Source: Ruminococcaceae bacterium UBA4306
GTDB lineage: Bacteria > Bacillota > Clostridia > Oscillospirales > Acutalibacteraceae
Length of the DNA: 9,282 nt
Direction: 5' to 3'
Assembly: GCA_002394725.1 (NCBI GenBank)
Contig: DGUQ01000163.1
Coordinates: 1 to 9,282 of the forward strand
Shown in pieces: positions 6,298 through 9,282 of this stretch. Position 1 is the first letter of the stretch. Every line of letters starts with the position of its first letter. The notes below the pieces were generated by a model. It saw only the letters and a list, made by a program, of their open reading frames with translations. It did no database searches and was not told the DNA's origin. The translations under genes and the position numbers were made by a program.

Positions 6298-6313
6298 TGT
6301 TTCACGTGAAACA
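6298..6313. promoter_or_regulatory. parS: parS site 3, between mnmE and mnmG
   Basis: A third perfect TGTTTCACGTGAAACA palindrome begins 1 bp beyond the mnmE stop codon (6317-6315) and lies 45 bp before the mnmG start. It is transcribed within the mnmE-mnmG operon. It is 1547 bp from site 2 and 3886 bp from site 1. Confidence 0.95.
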
Positions 6314-6314
6314 T

Positions 6315-7685
6315 TTATTTGCCGACACAGAATTGATGGAACACCCTGTCGATGACTTCATCCGATACGCGTTCTCCCGTCAGCTCGCATAAGCTGCCGA
6401 TCGCTTCTTCGATCAGTACGGTGACCGCATCGAGGGTCATTCCCATATTTAGTGCTTCAATTGCCTCAGTAACACAACTTATTGATTGTTTTACCAAAAC
6501 ACGTTGTCTTTCATTATAAATCAGCGCGTCCGCCGCGTTAACGTCACCGATCATACAAACGCGCTTGATCGCGTTGATCAATTTCTTCACTCCCTCACCA
6601 TGCTTGGCGGAAATATTGACCGTGTTCTCAAATACTGCTTTGATCTCTTTTTCATCAAGCTTCTGCGGCAGATCGGACTTATTCAAAATTGCGATCGCGT
6701 TCGCGTCCCGCACCATGCTGATGATCGACCTGTCCTCGTCATCGAGCTCCTTTGAGCTGTCAAACACACAGAGGATCAGCGCCGCGGCGTTTACCCTGTC
6801 CTTCGCTTTATCGACGCCGATGCTTTCGATCTCATCCTGTGTGGTGCGGATGCCTGCGGTATCGCTCAGATTGAGGATGATATTATCCAGACTGACGCTT
6901 TCCTCCACGATATCTCTGGTCGTACCTGCTACCGGAGTAACAATGCTTTTATCATAGCCCGTCAGCAGATTCATCAGCGTGCTTTTACCGACATTCGGTT
7001 TGCCGGCGATGACGGTATCGATCCCGTCCTTGAGCACCTTGCCGTTATCATATTCCTTTAAGATCGTCTCAAGGTTGATATTCGCGATCCTCAAAACATC
7101 ATTCAAGGTAGTATTCTCAACCTCAGGAATATCCTCCTCGGGATAATCCGCCCATGCGTTGAGGTGCGCCGCCTGATCGGTCAGCGTATCCTTGATCTCA
7201 TTGATTCGTCGGGAGAGAGCGCCATTTTTCACATTCAGCGCCGCTCTAGCGGATGCTTTAGATCGGGACGAGATCAGATCCATCACCGATTCCGCTTCCA
7301 CCAGATCGACCTTTCCGTTGAGGAACGCGCGCTTAGTGAATTCACCTGCCTGTGCCGCCTGCGCGCCTGCGTCGAATACGGCTCGGAGCACCTGCGCCGT
7401 AAGATACACGCCGCCGTGACAGGATAGCTCCACCACATCCTCGCCCGTATAGCTGTGCGGCGCTCTGAACACGGTCGCGATACATTCATCGATTGGTTCC
7501 TGTCCGGCATGAGCCTGTCCGAGGGCGCAGGTATAACCCTTCATTTCACTCAGCTTTTTTCCCGATTTTGACTGAAAAACCCTGTCCGCTATCCTGATCG
7601 CGTCATCGCCCGAAATACGGATGACGGAGAGACCGGCACTCGCCTGCGCGGTAGAGATAGCTGCGATCGTAGTATTGTGATTCAT
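6315..7685 (-). CDS. mnmE: tRNA modification GTPase MnmE (TrmE)
   Basis: GTPase that works with MnmG to modify wobble uridine 34 of tRNAs. K+-dependent G-domain dimerisation drives the cycle. From the ATG at 7685 it has 456 aa, the usual size. The N-terminal folate-binding domain begins TIAAISTAQASAGLSVIRISG. A helical domain follows and is interrupted by the G domain. G-domain motifs are P-loop GKPNVGKS 228-235, GTTRD 254-258, DTAG 275-278, NKSD 335-338 and SAKHGEG 359-365. The C-terminus is the family signature FCVGK with Cys453. The frame stays open to an ATG at 7763, but that extension would read through the terminator hairpin at 7722-7752. The ATG at 7685 has AGGAA 8 nt upstream and matches the family N-terminus, so it is chosen. 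It is followed by parS site 3 and mnmG. Confidence 0.98.
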   Translation of the reverse strand: MNHNTTIAAISTAQASAGLSVIRISGDDAIRIADRVFQSKSGKKLSEMKGYTCALGQAHAGQEPIDECIATVFRAPHSYTGEDVVELSCHGGVYLTAQVLRAVFDAGAQAAQAGEFTKRAFLNGKVDLVEAESVMDLISSRSKASARAALNVKNGALSRRINEIKDTLTDQAAHLNAWADYPEEDIPEVENTTLNDVLRIANINLETILKEYDNGKVLKDGIDTVIAGKPNVGKSTLMNLLTGYDKSIVTPVAGTTRDIVEESVSLDNIILNLSDTAGIRTTQDEIESIGVDKAKDRVNAAALILCVFDSSKELDDEDRSIISMVRDANAIAILNKSDLPQKLDEKEIKAVFENTVNISAKHGEGVKKLINAIKRVCMIGDVNAADALIYNERQRVLVKQSISCVTEAIEALNMGMTLDAVTVLIEEAIGSLCELTGERVSDEVIDRVFHQFCVGK

Positions 7686-7721
7686 ACTGTCAATTCCTAT
7701 TATTTGATGATATTTTACTGC

Positions 7722-7752
7722 AAAAAACGCGGACGGATGATCCGCCCGCGTT
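7722..7752 (-). terminator. Intrinsic terminator or attenuator between jag and mnmE
   Basis: On the minus strand a 12-bp GC-rich stem (7752-7741 with 7737-7726) with a 3-nt loop is followed directly by a T run (TTTTTT counting the last two stem bases, 7727-7722). The single imperfect pair is a G-U wobble in minus-strand RNA and would be an A-C mismatch on the other strand. It lies about 70 nt after the jag stop codon and ends only 36 nt before the mnmE ATG. An upstream weaker stem (GAACAG/CTGTTC with flanking pairs, about 7776-7803) has no T-tract. Confidence 0.85.
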
Positions 7753-7824
7753 AGATGCAACACGATAATGCCACACCCGAACAGCCGTCAAAATCGTCTG
7801 TTCAAGGGCTTCGCAGTGACATTT

Positions 7825-8610
7825 TTATTTATCGATTCTGCCGTACAGACCGACCTCGCCGCCCTCGTTGAGAGGCTTACGGTCGGGATTCGGGGCGGGA
7901 GCAGCCTTTTTCGGCTTGCCGTTTCTTCTGCCGTAGCCCGAGCGTCTGCCGCCTCTGCCGCGGCTGTTCTCTCTGCTCTTGCCGTCGGGACCGATCACGA
8001 CATGACGGTTCATATTCTCGCCCTCACTCCAGGAGGTAGCGCCGTTGATCTTCTGAACAGCCGTATGGATGATACGGCGCTCATAGGGATTCATCGGCTC
8101 CAATGAGCTCTTGCGGCCGGTCTTAGCCGCCTTGATCGCCAGTCGTCTGCCCAGCGCTTCGAGCGTCTTTTCACGCTTTTCACGATAATCGCCGGTGTTG
8201 ATGACAACTCTCTTGTAGGAGCTGTCGATACGGTTGGCGACAAGGCAAGCCAGCGACTGGAGCGCGTCCAGAGTATCGCCGCGTCTGCCGATGATGAAGC
8301 CGACGTCCTCACCCTCGATATCGATGGTGATCACATTATCTTCCTCTGTAGTGGTAACGGTGATATCATTCAAGCCCATATTGGCAATGATATTCTTGAT
8401 ATATTCCTCCGTTGCCTGAGATACACTCTTTTTGATGGTGACCCTTACCTTTGCAGGGCGACCGCCGAACAAACCGAGAACTTTCTTGCTCGGTAAATCA
8501 ATTACGTCAAACTCAATATTGTCGTCATAGGACTCTACGCCGAGTTCCTTACAGGCCGCTTCCTTAGCTTCTTCAACCGTAGCGCCTGTAGCGATAGCTT
8601 CTCTTAACAA
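7825..8610 (-). CDS. jag: RNA-binding protein Jag/KhpB (EloR), Jag_N-KH-R3H
   Basis: Cytoplasmic RNA-binding protein. In streptococci and lactobacilli, KhpB/EloR with KhpA affects cell elongation, and in Bacillus jag is linked with spoIIIJ (yidC). From a TTG at 8610 it has 261 aa. The N-terminal Jag domain begins REAIATGATVEEAKEAACKELG and includes KKVLGLFGGRPAKVRV. The KH domain has GFIIGRRGDTLDALQ (GRRG at 108-111). The R3H domain has MNPYERRIIH with the Arg-x3-His pair at 178 and 182, then NMNRHVVIGP. About 50 residues follow that are Arg/Gly/Pro-rich and end in GLYGRIDK. The TTG is favoured because AAGAAGGTG sits 5 nt upstream and the protein then starts at the family N-terminus. A GTG at 8649 would give 274 aa but has no well-placed ribosome binding site. 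It lies directly downstream of yidC, the conserved arrangement, and ends before a terminator. Confidence 0.95.
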   Translation of the reverse strand: MLREAIATGATVEEAKEAACKELGVESYDDNIEFDVIDLPSKKVLGLFGGRPAKVRVTIKKSVSQATEEYIKNIIANMGLNDITVTTTEEDNVITIDIEGEDVGFIIGRRGDTLDALQSLACLVANRIDSSYKRVVINTGDYREKREKTLEALGRRLAIKAAKTGRKSSLEPMNPYERRIIHTAVQKINGATSWSEGENMNRHVVIGPDGKSRENSRGRGGRRSGYGRRNGKPKKAAPAPNPDRKPLNEGGEVGLYGRIDK

Positions 8611-8624
8611 AATGACACCTTCTT
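8608..8624 (-). promoter_or_regulatory. Ribosome binding site selecting a TTG start for jag
   Basis: Minus strand AAGAAGGTG (8624-8616) precedes TTG (8610-8608) by 5 nt, or 7 nt from AAGG. The upstream GTG at 8649 has only AGG two bases before it. The site therefore favours the rare TTG initiator, which also trims the 13 extra residues (beginning MTDSLLNHKE) that do not look like a Jag N-terminus. Confidence 0.6.
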
Positions 8625-8673
8625 TATGATTTAAGAGAGAATCTGTCACAGCCTATGCTGCTGACAAATCCAG

Positions 8674-9282
8674 TTATTTTTTCTTTTTATTGTTGGATAC
8701 TTTGTTGTTGAGTGCCGGATTCGGACCGGAGATCGGTTGATAATCATACGGCACCTTTGCTTCTTTTTGTTCCAGTAAAGCGACATGCTGTGCCTCTGCC
8801 AGCGCGTTCATATGAGCAGCTGAGAAGAACTTGTTGATCAACAATGTCTGAACAAAGCCGAAGATCGTGGACCATACCCAGTAAAAGCCGACCGCGCCGG
8901 GAACGATATAAGAGATGTATACCGTCAACAGCGGAAGCAGAAGGAGCATATACTTGGTGCAGCCCTGCTGACCCTGCATGGGGTTGCCCTGCATTTTCAT
9001 GGTCAATATCTGTGAACCTAAAGAAGTTACAAGACAGAGGATCGGGATCAGGATGATCGGAGAGGTAAATCCGGTATCCTTCGGGATCGACAGCAGATCA
9101 AGTCCCAAAAAGTTGAAGCCGCCGGCGAGATTATGGATCGCGTGGATCTCCTTGGCAGGTAAGCCGTGGTTGATCAGCATATCGACATTCGAGGGATTGG
9201 TAAAGAGTCGTAAGGCGCTGATCTCGGAATAAATATTATTCTGCGTTGTATAAACGCCGGGGATCATATTGATCTGATTGAT
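8674..9282 (-). CDS. yidC: Membrane protein insertase YidC/Oxa1 family, C-terminal part (5' end beyond window)
   Basis: Integral membrane insertase and chaperone that inserts proteins alone or with SecYEG. About 202 C-terminal residues are visible, and the frame is open through the right edge. After an extracytoplasmic stretch comes NFLGLDLLSIP, which matches the F-L-x-x-D-L landmark preceding the later membrane segments. SPIILIPILCLVTSLGSQIL is a membrane segment, then a polar loop rich in M, Q and G (KMQGNPMQGQQG). A long hydrophobic region with two close segments follows (YMLLLLPLLTVYISY and FYWVWSTIFGFVQTLLI). The hydrophilic cytosolic tail ends in NNKKKK; basic tails are usual in this family and can contact the ribosome. 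jag follows 63 bp later (TTG start), the conserved yidC-jag pair. The catalytic groove arginine region and signal peptide lie outside the window. Confidence 0.95.
   Translation of the reverse strand: MNQINMIPGVYTTQNNIYSEISALRLFTNPSNVDMLINHGLPAKEIHAIHNLAGGFNFLGLDLLSIPKDTGFTSPIILIPILCLVTSLGSQILTMKMQGNPMQGQQGCTKYMLLLLPLLTVYISYIVPGAVGFYWVWSTIFGFVQTLLINKFFSAAHMNALAEAQHVALLEQKEAKVPYDYQPISGPNPALNNKVSNNKKKK

Noticed and set aside
7686..7763. Longer mnmE reading frame starting at the ATG at 7763
   Set aside because: The 26 extra residues would be encoded across the terminator hairpin, do not match MnmE N-termini and have no good ribosome binding site. ATG7685 has all of these.
1..9282. A previously undescribed defence, mobile or biosynthetic system
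   Set aside because: All substantial coding capacity is accounted for by conserved origin-proximal housekeeping genes. I found no repeat array, transposase, integrase, attachment site or unknown multi-gene cassette.

Overview
This window is an origin-proximal segment of a Clostridia-type Firmicutes chromosome (Ruminococcaceae/Oscillospiraceae-like by gene content and its moderate base composition; the family is an inference). All nine recognisable genes lie on the minus strand, so transcription runs from right to left. The order is yidC (3' part only) - jag/khpB - mnmE - mnmG - rsmG - noc - soj/parA - spo0J/parB - serS (5' part only). Apart from serS directly after parB, this matches the classic rnpA-yidC-jag-mnmE-mnmG-rsmG-noc-soj-spo0J block next to oriC in Bacillus. 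oriC, dnaA and rpmH would therefore be expected beyond the right edge.

Three minus-strand intrinsic terminators divide the cluster into units. yidC-jag ends at a hairpin at 7722-7752. mnmE-mnmG-rsmG (tRNA wobble-uridine modification plus 16S rRNA methylation) ends at 3613-3647. noc ends at a very strong hairpin at 2427-2468. soj-spo0J-serS starts from a promoter near 2357-2385; soj and spo0J overlap by 8 bp and serS follows 41 bp later. rsmG and mnmG also overlap by 8 bp.

The main theme is chromosome segregation. The window encodes ParA (Soj), ParB (Spo0J) and the ParB paralogue Noc. It also carries three perfect 16-bp parS palindromes: at 2412-2427 next to the noc terminator and soj promoter, at 4751-4766 inside the mnmG reading frame, and at 6298-6313 between mnmG and mnmE. 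ParB and Noc carry different residues at the positions known to separate parS binding from NBS binding, so they are predicted to read different sites. No good Noc-binding site is visible here.

I see no mobile elements, CRISPR arrays, tRNAs or rRNAs, and no clearly new multi-gene system. The less ordinary points are a 212-bp stretch after noc with a small opposite-strand ORF, a Noc without an obvious N-terminal membrane-targeting helix, a parS site written into conserved mnmG codons, a terminator only 36 nt before mnmE, and an Arg/Gly-rich tail on Jag.
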